Source: Candidatus Desantisbacteria bacterium CG1_02_49_89 (GTDB lineage Bacteria > Desantisbacteria > UBA1551). Taken from it: a stretch of 25,210 nt of DNA. The position numbers and the translations under genes are program-made. The stretch covers positions 1-25,210 of the forward strand of contig MNUP01000079.1 in the NCBI GenBank assembly GCA_001871075.1. Reading direction: 5' to 3'. Below the pieces are notes generated by a model that saw nothing but the letters and a program-made list of their open reading frames with translations, was not told the origin of the DNA and ran no database searches. Of the stretch, positions 15,171 to 23,120 are shown one piece after another; the stretch's first letter is position 1, and each line of letters opens with the position of its first letter.

Positions 15171-15749
15171 TCTTTTAATGGAGTTCTGGTGGATAGCCAT
15201 AAGGAAACCTATAACCAGGAACGCGCCGGGCGGAAGTATCATTATAAGGAACGGCTGATAGCCCTTCGGCATGACTGCGTAACCGAACACGGTACCATTG
15301 CCTAAAACCTCCCTTATGATGCCTATAAGGGTGATTATCATCGTGAAACCGCAGCTCATGCCTATGCCGTCCAGCAAGGAAGCCAGCACGGTGTTCTTGC
15401 CGGCGAACGCCTCTGCCCTGCCCATGACAATGCAGTTGACCACGATAAGCGGCACAAAAACGCCCAGGGAACGCGAAAGAACGGGCGAGAAAGCCTTTAA
15501 TGAGTAGTCCGCGATCGTCACGAAGGTAGAGATGATAACTATAAAAACCGGTATGCGTATTTCGTGCGGCACAAATTTTTTCACGGAGGCTATCACAAGG
15601 TTGGAGCACGTCAGGACAAAAATAAACGCTGCGCTCATTCCCAGCGCATTGAAACCTGAAGTCGATACGGCAAGCGTCGGGCACAAGCCCAGCATTATGA
15701 CCAGTATCGGATTTTCTTTCCACAAACCCTTTGTCAGTTCCTTCCACAT
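15168..15749 (-). CDS. rnfE: Rnf complex membrane subunit RnfE
   Basis: 193 residues with six membrane helices. Features are WKENPILVIMLGLCPTLAVS at the N-terminus, the cytoplasmic-side KKFVPHEIRIPVFI, and FVPLIVVNCIVMGRAEAFA, the counterpart of the RnfA motif. It pairs with RnfA around an intramembrane [2Fe-2S] cluster. The ATG at 15749 follows AAGGAAAT. The stop codon lies at the edge of the 15090-15170 repeat element. The only same-strand neighbours are rnfG upstream and rnfA downstream, so cotranscription is likely. Confidence 0.96.
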   Translation of the reverse strand: MWKELTKGLWKENPILVIMLGLCPTLAVSTSGFNALGMSAAFIFVLTCSNLVIASVKKFVPHEIRIPVFIVIISTFVTIADYSLKAFSPVLSRSLGVFVPLIVVNCIVMGRAEAFAGKNTVLASLLDGIGMSCGFTMIITLIGIIREVLGNGTVFGYAVMPKGYQPFLIMILPPGAFLVIGFLMAIHQNSIKR

Positions 15750-15764
15750 TTTTATTTCCTTATT

Positions 15765-15899
15765 GTGATTACGGTGATTATTAAAAATGATTACCCCTGC
15801 AGTCCCGATATAAGAATCGGGACAAGACGCAGGGGTCCTTTAGGGACAGTGATTTAAACGATGTTACGATGCACGATGAACGATGCACGAAATACGATC
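15765..15899. repeat. Gap of three repeat families between rnfG and rnfE, with nested hairpin 15794-15835
   Basis: A left-half GATTACGGTGATTATT element is followed by a nested palindrome: CCCCTGC, AGTCCCGAT, loop, ATCGGGAC, AAGAC, GCAGGGG. This is the same plan as 6411-6447. Next come degenerate ACGATGCACGATGAACGATG units, close relatives of 1457-1498. No gene is visible. Confidence 0.75.
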
Positions 15900-16844
15900 T
15901 TATTTGACGAGAGCAATGGCGTCGCGCACAGCCTGGGTTACCGCCCTCGCGGACGCGGTCGCGCCTGAAACAGCGTCTATCTTGCCGTTGACCGGGTCAT
16001 CCGCCTTCAGAGCGGCTTCTTTCGCGCTCCTGTTCCGGAACTGCCACAGGAAATCCGGCCTGTCGATCGCGGAACCGATGCCGCCTGCTTCCTTGTGGCT
16101 GATGATCTTGATACCGGTTATTTTCTTTTTGTCCGAAAGCCCGAACATAACTACTATGGGGCCCGCGTATCCTTTCGCGGTTGTCTCTATGACCTTGCCA
16201 ACTTCCTTTTCCCCGTCAAACGCGGCCCACACCTTTATGCCGGTGTATTCAGCGGAAATATCCTTAAAACTCTTACCCCAGGTTATAACCTCTTGCAGGG
16301 ATGCTTCGTTATCCAAAACTACAGGCTCAAAAGCTTCCTGCAGGCCTTTATTCACTGCGCCGGTGACTGCGCGGGAGGAGATCGTAGCTCCGGAAAGCGC
16401 GTCTATTTTTCCGTTCTGCGCGTCGTCTTTCTTAAGGGCTGTCTCCGCCTTATCCCGCCCGTCGAACTGGGCGAGGAACTTCTTTTCCCTTATCTTTGCG
16501 CCAAGCCCCGGGGTTTCGTTGTGTTCCAGTATCTTTACCCTGGTTATTTTCCTGTTCGGGTCGATCCCGAATAATATGCGTATAGGCCCGCCGTAACCCT
16601 GGATGCTGACCTCAACAACCATCCCGATCTCAACAGCGTCCTTGTACACTTTCCATTTCTTTCCCGGCACCACCTCATCAAACCTGGTGGCTTCAGGCAT
16701 CACTTCCTTAAGGGCTTCATTTTTCTCAACAAGCGCCTGTTTCTCGATCCTGGCTTTTGTCGCGCTGTATACGAACGCGAGGCAGCCTGCCGCAAGCGCG
16801 CACGTTACCAGGAGTACCAGGCTCATTTTCCATAAATTCTTCAT
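15900..16844 (-). CDS. rnfG: Rnf complex flavoprotein subunit RnfG with two FMN-binding domains
   Basis: 314 residues, about 100 more than the usual 180-215-residue RnfG. An N-terminal membrane anchor (about 8-28) is followed by two complete FMN_bind domains: residues about 75-170 with GYGGPIRILFG, ETPGLGAKI and DALSGATISS (Thr154 the likely FMN-linked residue), and about 215-312 with GYAGPIVVMFG and DAVSGATASA (Thr296). Both keep the S-G-A-T-x-S flavinylation motif that ApbE modifies. RnfG normally carries one FMN on the outer face of the membrane and passes electrons between RnfD and the RnfA/E cluster. The ATG at 16844 follows GAGAGG at 6 nt. I see no frameshift or fused second gene start; the two domains form one continuous chain. 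Confidence 0.93.
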   Translation of the reverse strand: MKNLWKMSLVLLVTCALAAGCLAFVYSATKARIEKQALVEKNEALKEVMPEATRFDEVVPGKKWKVYKDAVEIGMVVEVSIQGYGGPIRILFGIDPNRKITRVKILEHNETPGLGAKIREKKFLAQFDGRDKAETALKKDDAQNGKIDALSGATISSRAVTGAVNKGLQEAFEPVVLDNEASLQEVITWGKSFKDISAEYTGIKVWAAFDGEKEVGKVIETTAKGYAGPIVVMFGLSDKKKITGIKIISHKEAGGIGSAIDRPDFLWQFRNRSAKEAALKADDPVNGKIDAVSGATASARAVTQAVRDAIALVK

Positions 16845-16925
16845 ATAAACCTCTCAAATATTATCAGCCACGGATTTATAACAAAGTACAGCTTTCAACT
16901 TTTAACCTTTAACCTTTTTAACCTT
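16845..16925. repeat. TTTAACC tandem microrepeats next to the rnfD stop
   Basis: CTTTTAACCTTTAACCTTTT and further units run into the last codons of rnfD, whose TAA is part of a repeat unit. The same units occur at about 6517-6560. Confidence 0.6.
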
Positions 16926-17871
16926 TAACTGCTTTAACAGCGCCAAACCGGCGCGGCTTTACATACTTATCGATAAGCGGAGTAAGGCAGTTCATGAACA
17001 GTATGGAATAACAGACCCCTTCGGGGAACCCGCCGCAGGCCCTTATCAGGGACGTGATCGCGCCGCATCCCAGGCCGAAGATCAGTTTCCCGTTTTTAGT
17101 GGTGGGCGCTGTCACCATGTCGGTTGCCATGAAGAACGCGCCCAGGATCAGCCCGCCTGAAAGGATCTCGGAAACAGGGTCCCTTTTGAAGAAAAAGGAC
17201 AGTAGCGCCACAACGCCTATGAATGAAGCGGGCGTGCGCCAGTCGATCACTTTCCTTATTAAAAGTATCGCGGCGCCTATAAGAAGCGTGATCTTGCAGG
17301 TTTCTCCTATGGAACCGGGTATGCTGCCCGCGAACATGGCCCAGTATGAAGGCGCGGATTGGCTGAGATGCATTTTAATGACGGTAAGGGGGGAGGCGCC
17401 CGTAACCGCATCCACTCCGCCGAACGAAAGGACCGGCAAAGTCCAGGTTGTCATTGCCGCAGGCCAGGAAGAAAGCAGGATCGCCCTTGCTGCAAGCGCC
17501 GGGTTGAAAATATTGTATCCCAGCCCGCCGAAGAGCTGTTTGACTATAAAAATGGCTATGACCGCGCCTACCACCACTATCCACAAAGGAATGGCAGGCG
17601 GCAGGGTGAATGCGAAAAGCAACCCGGTAACAACCGCGCTGCTGTCCTTTATGCTAATTTTCCTGCCCAGCATTTTCTGGCTGATCGCTTCAGCGGCTAC
17701 GCATGAAGCGATGCTGACCGCGACAACAAGCAGGGAGCGCCAGCCGAAAATATAGATTGACGCGATCAGGGTGGGCAGAAGGCTCATATTGACCGCCCTC
17801 ATCACCCCGGGCGTGTCTTCGCCCTTAACCCTTATGTGCGGCGGCGCCGACACAACGAATTGCTGTTCCAT
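16918..17871 (-). CDS. rnfD: Rnf complex membrane flavoprotein subunit RnfD
   Basis: 317 residues with about nine to ten membrane helices. The covalent FMN site is DAVTGASPLT (Thr157). Other family landmarks are SAPPHIRVKGEDTPGVMRAV at the N-terminus, GGLGYNIFNPALAARA, and FFMATDMVTAPTTKNGKLIFG near the C-terminus. RnfD is related to NqrB and carries electrons across the membrane between the flavin and iron-sulfur subunits. The ATG at 17871 has only a weak upstream GGGA. The final residues (VKAVKG) and the stop merge with TTTAACC-type repeats. Confidence 0.96.
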   Translation of the reverse strand: MEQQFVVSAPPHIRVKGEDTPGVMRAVNMSLLPTLIASIYIFGWRSLLVVAVSIASCVAAEAISQKMLGRKISIKDSSAVVTGLLFAFTLPPAIPLWIVVVGAVIAIFIVKQLFGGLGYNIFNPALAARAILLSSWPAAMTTWTLPVLSFGGVDAVTGASPLTVIKMHLSQSAPSYWAMFAGSIPGSIGETCKITLLIGAAILLIRKVIDWRTPASFIGVVALLSFFFKRDPVSEILSGGLILGAFFMATDMVTAPTTKNGKLIFGLGCGAITSLIRACGGFPEGVCYSILFMNCLTPLIDKYVKPRRFGAVKAVKG

Positions 17872-18011
17872 ATTTTATCCCGTATTAAAGATTTCTGCGA
17901 AACCACGAATTAACACGAATTCCCACGAATTATTTTACATCTAGCATTCAGCATCCAGCTACTCAACTTTTAACTTTTCCGAATGGATCCCTTTGGGACA
18001 ACGTTCAACTT
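17872..18011. repeat. Gap of CACGAATT, GCATTCAGCATCCAGC and GGGATCCC-type repeats between rnfC and rnfD
   Basis: Contains ACCACGAATTAACACGAATT tandem units (also at 22405-22437 and 6390-6408), a CATTCAGCATCCAGC unit and a copy of the AACTTTT...GGATCCCTTTGGGACAAC repeat seen at 1499-1545. No gene or terminator is visible. Confidence 0.65.
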
Positions 18012-19415
18012 TTAACTTTTCTTAGCTGCTGCCAGGCGCGATTTGGCGTATTTGATCAGGTGCACAAGCGGCCGGCGGGAGGCGCACACGAACGCGCATG
18101 CCCCGCACTCCATGCAATCCATTATCCCTAATTCCTTGCACCTTTCAAAAATATCTATCCCGGCATAATCCCCTATGCGGTTGGGCATCAGGTACATAGG
18201 GCATATGTCCACGCACCTGCCGCATTTTATGCAGGGCCCTTCTTTTTCTTCCTTTACGTCATTCAGAACGAGTATGCCGCTTGTCCCTTTTATAACCGGC
18301 ACGTCCAGCGTGTACTGCGCGATGCCCATCATGGGCCCGCCCATAATAATTTTAGGGAATGTCCCGACAAAGTCGGGACCGCTGCTTGCTCCCGCGATAA
18401 GGCCGCCGCAATATTCAATGACCCGGGACACAGGCGTGCCTATCCTGACGCGCAGGTTCCTGGGTTCTTTTATGCCCGGGCCTGTGACGGTTACAACCCT
18501 TTCGATCAGCGGCTTGCCTGATGTTACAGCTTCATATATTGCGAATGCCGTGCCAACGTTCTGGACTATCACGCCCACGTCAAACGGCAGGCCCCCGCCG
18601 GGAACTTCCCGGTTCAATATCGCCTTGATAAGCTGCTTTTCCGCTCCCTGAGGGTATTTCGTCTTTACGGGCGCGAGATGTATGTCGTTATTCGTCGTGC
18701 GTCGCCCTTGCGGGTCGTGCGTCGTGCGCAGCTTCTCTATAGCGTCCAATTTATTGGATTCGATGGCGATAAAAGCGCGATTAATGCCGAGGACTTTTAA
18801 AATTATTTTAAGTCCTTCGAGGATCTCGGCGGGTTTTTCAAGCATGAGCTGGTGGTCATTGGTCAGGTAGGGTTCGCACTCGCAGCCGTTCAGGATAACG
18901 GTATCGATCTTCTTCTCAGGCGGCGGAGAAAGCTTCACGTGCGTGGGAAAAGCGGCTCCGCCCAGCCCCACGACGCCCGCCTCGCGTATCTTTTCCTTTA
19001 TCTGCTGAGGCGTTAACTGTGTTAATAATTCAGTCGACGGTCCACGGTCAACGGTCCACGGTTTAGAAGCAGTAGTCTCCTGACCGTGGTCTGTGGACTG
19101 TGGACTATTTGCTTCGATAACAATTGATAGGACGTCTTTCGGGATAACCGGGTGGGGGCGGGGTTCGATCGCGGAGACTTTTCCGGAGATGCTTGAGTGC
19201 AGAGGCGCGGAAACAAAAGATTTTGAATCACCGATCTTCTGGCCTTCTTTGACCTCATCTCCCGGTTTTACAAGCGGCTCGCAAGGCGCGCCGGTGTGCT
19301 GCTGTAAAGGAATGACGACCAGGGAAGGGACAGGCATGTCCTCAATGGGCTTGCGCTCGGTGAAGTGTTTGCTTTCCGGGGGATGGATCCCGCCCGGAAA
19401 TGTCTTCAAATTCAT
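18012..19415 (-). CDS. rnfC: Rnf complex peripheral subunit RnfC with three repeat-encoded insertions
   Basis: 467 residues from the ATG at 19415, chosen for the canonical MNLKTFPGGIHPPESK start and GAGG 6 nt upstream. A longer open frame merely translates a palindromic repeat. The domains are an N-terminal RnfC barrel (1-100), the NADH/FMN fold with GLGGAAFPTHVK (150-161) and GCECEPYLTND, a SLBB-like part, and two [4Fe-4S] motifs, CIKCGRCVDICP (395-406) and CMECGACAFVCASRRP. RnfC exchanges electrons with NAD(H) on the cytoplasmic side. Residues about 103-133, 229-243 and 342-353 look like insertions encoded by repeats; the core motifs around them are intact. It is the first gene of rnfCDGEAB. 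Confidence 0.95.
   Translation of the reverse strand: MNLKTFPGGIHPPESKHFTERKPIEDMPVPSLVVIPLQQHTGAPCEPLVKPGDEVKEGQKIGDSKSFVSAPLHSSISGKVSAIEPRPHPVIPKDVLSIVIEANSPQSTDHGQETTASKPWTVDRGPSTELLTQLTPQQIKEKIREAGVVGLGGAAFPTHVKLSPPPEKKIDTVILNGCECEPYLTNDHQLMLEKPAEILEGLKIILKVLGINRAFIAIESNKLDAIEKLRTTHDPQGRRTTNNDIHLAPVKTKYPQGAEKQLIKAILNREVPGGGLPFDVGVIVQNVGTAFAIYEAVTSGKPLIERVVTVTGPGIKEPRNLRVRIGTPVSRVIEYCGGLIAGASSGPDFVGTFPKIIMGGPMMGIAQYTLDVPVIKGTSGILVLNDVKEEKEGPCIKCGRCVDICPMYLMPNRIGDYAGIDIFERCKELGIMDCMECGACAFVCASRRPLVHLIKYAKSRLAAAKKS
18361..18379. repeat. In-frame palindrome in rnfC (third insertion)
   Basis: GTCCCGACAAAGTCGGGAC, a perfect 8-bp inverted repeat with a 3-nt loop, is translated within ASSGPDFVGTF between EYCGGLI and the conserved PKIIMGGPMMG. 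Confidence 0.7.
18692..18728. repeat. In-frame CGTCGTGCGTCG repeat in rnfC (second insertion)
   Basis: TCGTCGTGCGTCGCCCTTGC and GGGTCGTGCGTCGTGCG are translated as LRTTHDPQGRRTT, between the AIEK helix and the conserved APVKTKYPQGAEKQ. The identical motif forms a tandem array upstream of nrdD at 22267-22296. Confidence 0.75.
19034..19112. repeat. In-frame GGTCCACGG / CCGTGGACT repeat in rnfC (first insertion)
   Basis: ACGGTCCACGGTCAACGGTC and further units face inverted GTGGTCTGTGGACTGTGGAC units. All are translated as a Thr/Ser/Pro-rich stretch between IVIEAN and LTPQQIKEKI. Confidence 0.75.
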
Positions 19416-19426
19416 ATTTGCCTCAT

Positions 19427-19473
19427 AATCCCCCTTGCTTCCCCCTTTACTAAAGGGGGATTGAGGGGGATTA
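19427..19473. repeat. Palindromic CCCCCTTT-ACT-AAAGGGGG repeat between the redoxin gene and rnfC
   Basis: Second copy of the repeat at 14418-14466, with the same nested arms. Its right edge supplies the TAA stop of the redoxin gene. Confidence 0.8.
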
Positions 19474-19743
19474 GATATTTTCGAAGTAGGGCTTGAATTC
19501 CTTTGACTCCACTGCCCTGCCTGTCCAGCGGGCAAGCTCCTGCCCGTTTTTCTCGATTATGATCGCGGGAACGTTCGTGGCGTCGGCCATAGCGGCCTCC
19601 GTAAGCCCGTCAACCGTGTCAATGCTTTGATAAAGGACCTTTACCTTATCAACCACGTTCCAGCGCTCAAGGAAAATGCGGAACTTCTCCCTCATTGCCT
19701 TGCAGACGGCGCAGGAATCCTTGCCGAATATCTTTACAGTCAT
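19471..19743 (-). CDS. Small thioredoxin/glutaredoxin-like protein
   Basis: 90 residues. A thioredoxin-fold N-terminus MTVKIFGKDSCAVC has a CxxC active site (Cys11, Cys14). A cis-proline region NVPAIII and a C-terminal WTGRAVESKEF are also visible. The protein would be a cytoplasmic dithiol electron carrier. The ATG at 19743 has CGGAG 5 nt upstream. It lies between nrdD (101 bp downstream of its stop, across a repeat element) and rnfC (55 bp), all on one strand. The place next to nrdD suggests it may serve the class III ribonucleotide reductase, as redoxins do in some NrdD subgroups; this is inference. Confidence 0.85.
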   Translation of the reverse strand: MTVKIFGKDSCAVCKAMREKFRIFLERWNVVDKVKVLYQSIDTVDGLTEAAMADATNVPAIIIEKNGQELARWTGRAVESKEFKPYFENI

Positions 19744-19763
19744 TTTAACTCCGTTAAAATGAC

Positions 19764-19840
19764 GATTACGGTGATTATAAATATGATTACGGTGATATTA
19801 AAATAATCACTGTAATCTCTTTAAGAAATCACTGTAATCA
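19764..19840. repeat. GATTACGGTGAT / ATCACTGTAATC intergenic element (copy between nrdD and the redoxin gene)
   Basis: GATTACGGTGATTATAAATA and GATTACGGTGATATTA are followed by inverted AATAATCACTGTAATCTCTT and AAATCACTGTAATCA. This is the best match to 15090-15170. It could fold as a long hairpin just after the nrdD stop. Confidence 0.8.
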
Positions 19841-19844
19841 GTAT

Positions 19845-22238
19845 TTAAGCGAATTGGTAGTGCTGCACCGCTTTCTGGCGGTCTTTCAGCTCTCCCAGCT
19901 TTGACTTGTTCCAGCAGTGGACCTTTGAGAAATAACCCACGATGCGGGTAAGCCCGTAAACATTGGCGCTGCCGCAGGACCCGCAGGTATCCGTCAGCCC
20001 CCTGCCTACCTTTGCGCAGTCGTTGCATATCGTAAATTCCGGGGAGATCGTAAGCTGGCCGCACTGCGTGTTCTCCCAGGTTTTCCTGACAAGGTTCTCT
20101 ATGCTCTCAGGCGACGGCCTTGCCTCTCCCACAAAAGCGTGGATTATCGCGCCGCTTTCGATTATGGGGTGGAACTTGCTCTGCCCTATGATCCTGTCAA
20201 GGAAACCGATCGGGGCGTTCGCCGCGTAGTGTATCGAGTTGGTGTAATAATACGAGTCCTTTTTAATGTCGCCCTTCACCACCTCTTTGCTCTGCGGGAA
20301 CTCTCTCAGGTCAACCTTGGTAAGCCGCCTTGAAGCGGATTCAGCGGGTGATTCTTCAAGGGCGATGTTCAGCCCGTATTTCCTTTTGAACTCCAGGGTC
20401 TTAAGGTACATGGAAGATATTATCTTCATGCCCAGCCTGAACGCCTCTTCGCCCTCGTGCAGCTGTTTCCCGATCAGGTACTGCACGCATTCGTTAAGGC
20501 CTATAAGCCCTATTATATAGGTGGACTTCTCAAGGTCCACGTACGGCTTGCCGTCGCACGCGTTCTTTCCTATCTGCCACAGCGGGGTGCCGGGGCCTGA
20601 CATAAGCTTCGCGATGAACCTTTTCTTTTCAACGTGCGCCTTCATCGCGATCTCCATCGCCTTATCAACTTCCTCAAAAACCTTCGTGATGTTCTCTTTC
20701 CCTGCGCGGTACGCGCACTGAGGCAGGTTTATGGTGACGTTCTGGAAACCGCAGAACCTTATGGTCTCGGGATGCTTCAGCATCTCCGGGTCAGTAACCT
20801 TGGTCCGCAGCCGGCAGCACTGGCTCAGGGTCGCCCCGTCGCCCCTGTCAAAGAAGAAATAGGGGCTGCCGTTAAAGCTTGCCACCTCGCACGCGAACTT
20901 AAACAGCTCGTACTGTTTGGGGTCTGAGAATGTCTCGTTATTAATGTGAAGGTCCATCTTCGGGAACGAGAAAGGATGCCCTTCCCTGTCCCCTTCTTTC
21001 CAGACCTCCATCAGCGCGCGGGCGAACATCTGGGATTCCTTTTCAAAATCCCTGTATGCCTTGCCCATATATTTCCCGCCCGGGCCTATCGCTTCGACGT
21101 CCTTCAGGTAATCGGGTATGCCCAGGTGGATGTTTGAGTCAAGGAACAACGACTGGCCGCCGCGCGAGAACGCGTTCTGCGAACCGCTGAATATAAGGTA
21201 CTGGGCCTCCTGTTTCATTTCATCGTAAGACATCCCCTGCAGGAAAGGAGCGTAGAATATGTTAAGGAACCCTATTCCGAGAGCCCCGGCGTAATACGCC
21301 TGCATTGAAGCGAGGAATGTATTGAGGTGGCCTGTCAGGGTGCGGGCGTGTTTGGGCGGAGCTGAAGCCGTACCCAGGTTGTCCAGGACAAGCCCGTATT
21401 TCTTAAGGTATTCAAGCGAGTGGCTTGAGCAGTAGACCCTCGGGTAGCCCAGGTCGTGCACGTGCACAAGGCCTGTGAGGTGGGCGATCCCCACGTCCTC
21501 GCTGAAGATCTCCTGAAGCATGTACTGCTTTATTGTGTTCTCGGCGATAGAAAGGTTTATTGCCTCGGGGTTGTTCGCGGTAATGTTGGAATTTTCCTGG
21601 CTTTTGGAGAAGATGAGCTCGCGCAGGTCGTACACCGGCATTCCTATCACCTGCTGGGATTTGAGCCGGCCGTTGAATCCCCTGTTGATAAGCTCCATGT
21701 CCACGAATTCGCGTATCATTGAAGTCGAAAGTTTCTTTAAGCCTAACGCCAGGATCTTTTCCTCAACCTCACGCGCGATCTTATCTGCGAAATCCAGCGG
21801 GACCTGGGCTTCCCTGACAAGCGCCTCCGCGATCTTGGATTTATCCCACGCAAGCACCTCATACTTGCTTGGCGCGGTCACGAGCAGAGAAAGGTCCGTG
21901 GTATTATTCCCGCCCTTGACCTCTTTGTGGACCGTAAGGAACTGCCTCAGCCTTGCTCTCTTATCACGGTAGAGTATGTATGCCTTTGCTGTTTTTGCGT
22001 GCCCGGCCTCTATCAGAACCTTTTCCACCACATCCTGTATGTCCTCTATCCCCGGAACGCGCCGCGTGAACTTCTTGGCGAGGGCCGACTCGGCCTGGCT
22101 TGCGAGCTTGCCTGCCGTGTCTTTCCTCTTACCGCCCACTGCTTTGGCGGCCCTGAAGATCGCCTCCGCTATCCTGGTCCTGTCAAAAGGAACAACGCGC
22201 CCGTCCCTTTTGCGCACCTGCTTTAAAACTGCTGACAT
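19845..22238 (-). CDS. nrdD: Anaerobic (class III) ribonucleoside-triphosphate reductase
   Basis: 797 residues. An N-terminal ATP-cone (KRDGRVVPFDRTRIAEAIFR, about 10-95) is followed by a second cone-like segment at about 120-210. The ten-stranded barrel contains Cys in VYCSSHSLEYL and in SQCCRLR as candidate radical-chain cysteines. A zinc site comes from CNDCAK and CGSCGS. The glycyl-radical loop is RIVGYFS, with Gly768. It converts NTPs to dNTPs under anoxia. The activating enzyme NrdG is not in the window. The ATG at 22238 follows GGGAGGTGAG. It is probably expressed with nrdR from the NrdR-box promoter at 23145-23173, since no convincing promoter is seen in the gap. The sequence around YCSSHSLEY resembles the Thermotoga-type NrdD as I recall it. 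Confidence 0.95.
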   Translation of the reverse strand: MSAVLKQVRKRDGRVVPFDRTRIAEAIFRAAKAVGGKRKDTAGKLASQAESALAKKFTRRVPGIEDIQDVVEKVLIEAGHAKTAKAYILYRDKRARLRQFLTVHKEVKGGNNTTDLSLLVTAPSKYEVLAWDKSKIAEALVREAQVPLDFADKIAREVEEKILALGLKKLSTSMIREFVDMELINRGFNGRLKSQQVIGMPVYDLRELIFSKSQENSNITANNPEAINLSIAENTIKQYMLQEIFSEDVGIAHLTGLVHVHDLGYPRVYCSSHSLEYLKKYGLVLDNLGTASAPPKHARTLTGHLNTFLASMQAYYAGALGIGFLNIFYAPFLQGMSYDEMKQEAQYLIFSGSQNAFSRGGQSLFLDSNIHLGIPDYLKDVEAIGPGGKYMGKAYRDFEKESQMFARALMEVWKEGDREGHPFSFPKMDLHINNETFSDPKQYELFKFACEVASFNGSPYFFFDRGDGATLSQCCRLRTKVTDPEMLKHPETIRFCGFQNVTINLPQCAYRAGKENITKVFEEVDKAMEIAMKAHVEKKRFIAKLMSGPGTPLWQIGKNACDGKPYVDLEKSTYIIGLIGLNECVQYLIGKQLHEGEEAFRLGMKIISSMYLKTLEFKRKYGLNIALEESPAESASRRLTKVDLREFPQSKEVVKGDIKKDSYYYTNSIHYAANAPIGFLDRIIGQSKFHPIIESGAIIHAFVGEARPSPESIENLVRKTWENTQCGQLTISPEFTICNDCAKVGRGLTDTCGSCGSANVYGLTRIVGYFSKVHCWNKSKLGELKDRQKAVQHYQFA

Positions 22239-22495
22239 TACTCACCTCCCCCCTGTTTTTAAAACCGTTCGTCGTGCGTCGTGCGTCGTGCGTCGTAAAA
22301 ACAGCTGGTTAATTGGATAGAATTGTAAAATTTGAAAAGTTAAAAGGGATCGTAGATTTGTAGGTAGTATTGTATTATTCCAATTTACGATTAACTGCTT
22401 TTGCAACCACGAATTAACACGAATTTCCACGGATTTTTACTCTGTAAACTTTGTAAACTATGGAAACTCTGTAAACTACATCTGCTTTTGCCTTG
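22239..22495. repeat. Gap of tandem microrepeats between nrdR and nrdD
   Basis: No gene is visible. It holds a CGTCGTGCGTCGTGCGTCGT tandem (22267-22296), a copy of the CCACGAATTAACACGAATTT family (22405-22437) and CTGTAAACTTTGTAAACTAT-type units (22441-22480). No clear terminator, promoter or NrdR box was found here. Confidence 0.6.
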
Positions 22496-22942
22496 TTATT
22501 TGAGCTCCTTAACTTCCTTGCTGAAATCGTCAACGTCCTTGAACTCGCGGTAAACCGAGGCGAAGCGCACGTAGGCGACCTTGTCGACCTTGTGCAGTTC
22601 TTTTATGACCAGCTCGCCTATGCGCTTTGACGGGATCTCCTTTTCAAGCGAGGACTGAAGTTTCGCCTCAACCCTGCCGGCGATGCCCTCTAACTGCTCC
22701 ATGCTTATGGGGCGTTTTTCACAGGAATGGAGAAGACCTTTCAGGATCTTTTCCCTTGAAAATTTCTCCCTCCTGCCGTCTTTTTTGATAACCATTATAG
22801 GGATTTTTTCTATCTCTTCGTAGGTGGTGTAGCGTTTTTTGCACTGCAGACATTCTCTGCGTCTCCTTATTGAAAGGCCGTCTTCATTTTCGCGGGAATC
22901 AACAACTTTGTCCTGAAGGCTGTTACAGAAGGGACACTTCAT
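22496..22942 (-). CDS. nrdR: Transcriptional repressor NrdR
   Basis: 148 residues from the ATG at 22942, which gives the canonical MKCPFC start. GAGG lies about 9 nt upstream; a TTG two codons earlier is the alternative. A zinc ribbon with Cys3, Cys6, Cys31 and Cys34 surrounds the DNA-binding SIRRRREC run, and an ATP-cone follows (PIMVIKKDGRREKFSREKIL to about residue 135). NrdR senses ATP/dATP and represses ribonucleotide reductase genes by binding paired NrdR boxes. Such boxes are present at its own promoter, and nrdD follows 257 bp downstream. The length matches the family. Confidence 0.97.
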   Translation of the reverse strand: MKCPFCNSLQDKVVDSRENEDGLSIRRRRECLQCKKRYTTYEEIEKIPIMVIKKDGRREKFSREKILKGLLHSCEKRPISMEQLEGIAGRVEAKLQSSLEKEIPSKRIGELVIKELHKVDKVAYVRFASVYREFKDVDDFSKEVKELK

Positions 22943-23120
22943 TATCAATGCCCTCTTAAAACGGCGTTAATTGGATTTGAAGGTTGTATGAGTATAAAGA
23001 TATATATTATTCCGCTATTTTAAATTGCAAATTTCAAATTGTAAATTGCAAATTTTATTAAAACACTATAAATACGGCCGGAAAGGGGCAAAAAACGGTA
23101 AAAACGCTGTAAAACCGAAA

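Noticed and set aside
15175-15747. Second long minus-strand frame within rnfE
   Set aside because: It is an alternative frame of rnfE. The in-frame RnfE motifs and membrane helices decide the correct one.
19416-19535. Forty-residue N-terminal extension of RnfC
   Set aside because: It translates the CCCCCTTT palindrome and overlaps the redoxin gene. The canonical MNLKTFPGG start has its own ribosome binding site.
22239-22495. Separate nrdD promoter with NrdR boxes
   Set aside because: I found no 16-mer close to the NrdR consensus and no -35/-10 pair with acceptable spacing; the sequence is mostly microrepeats.
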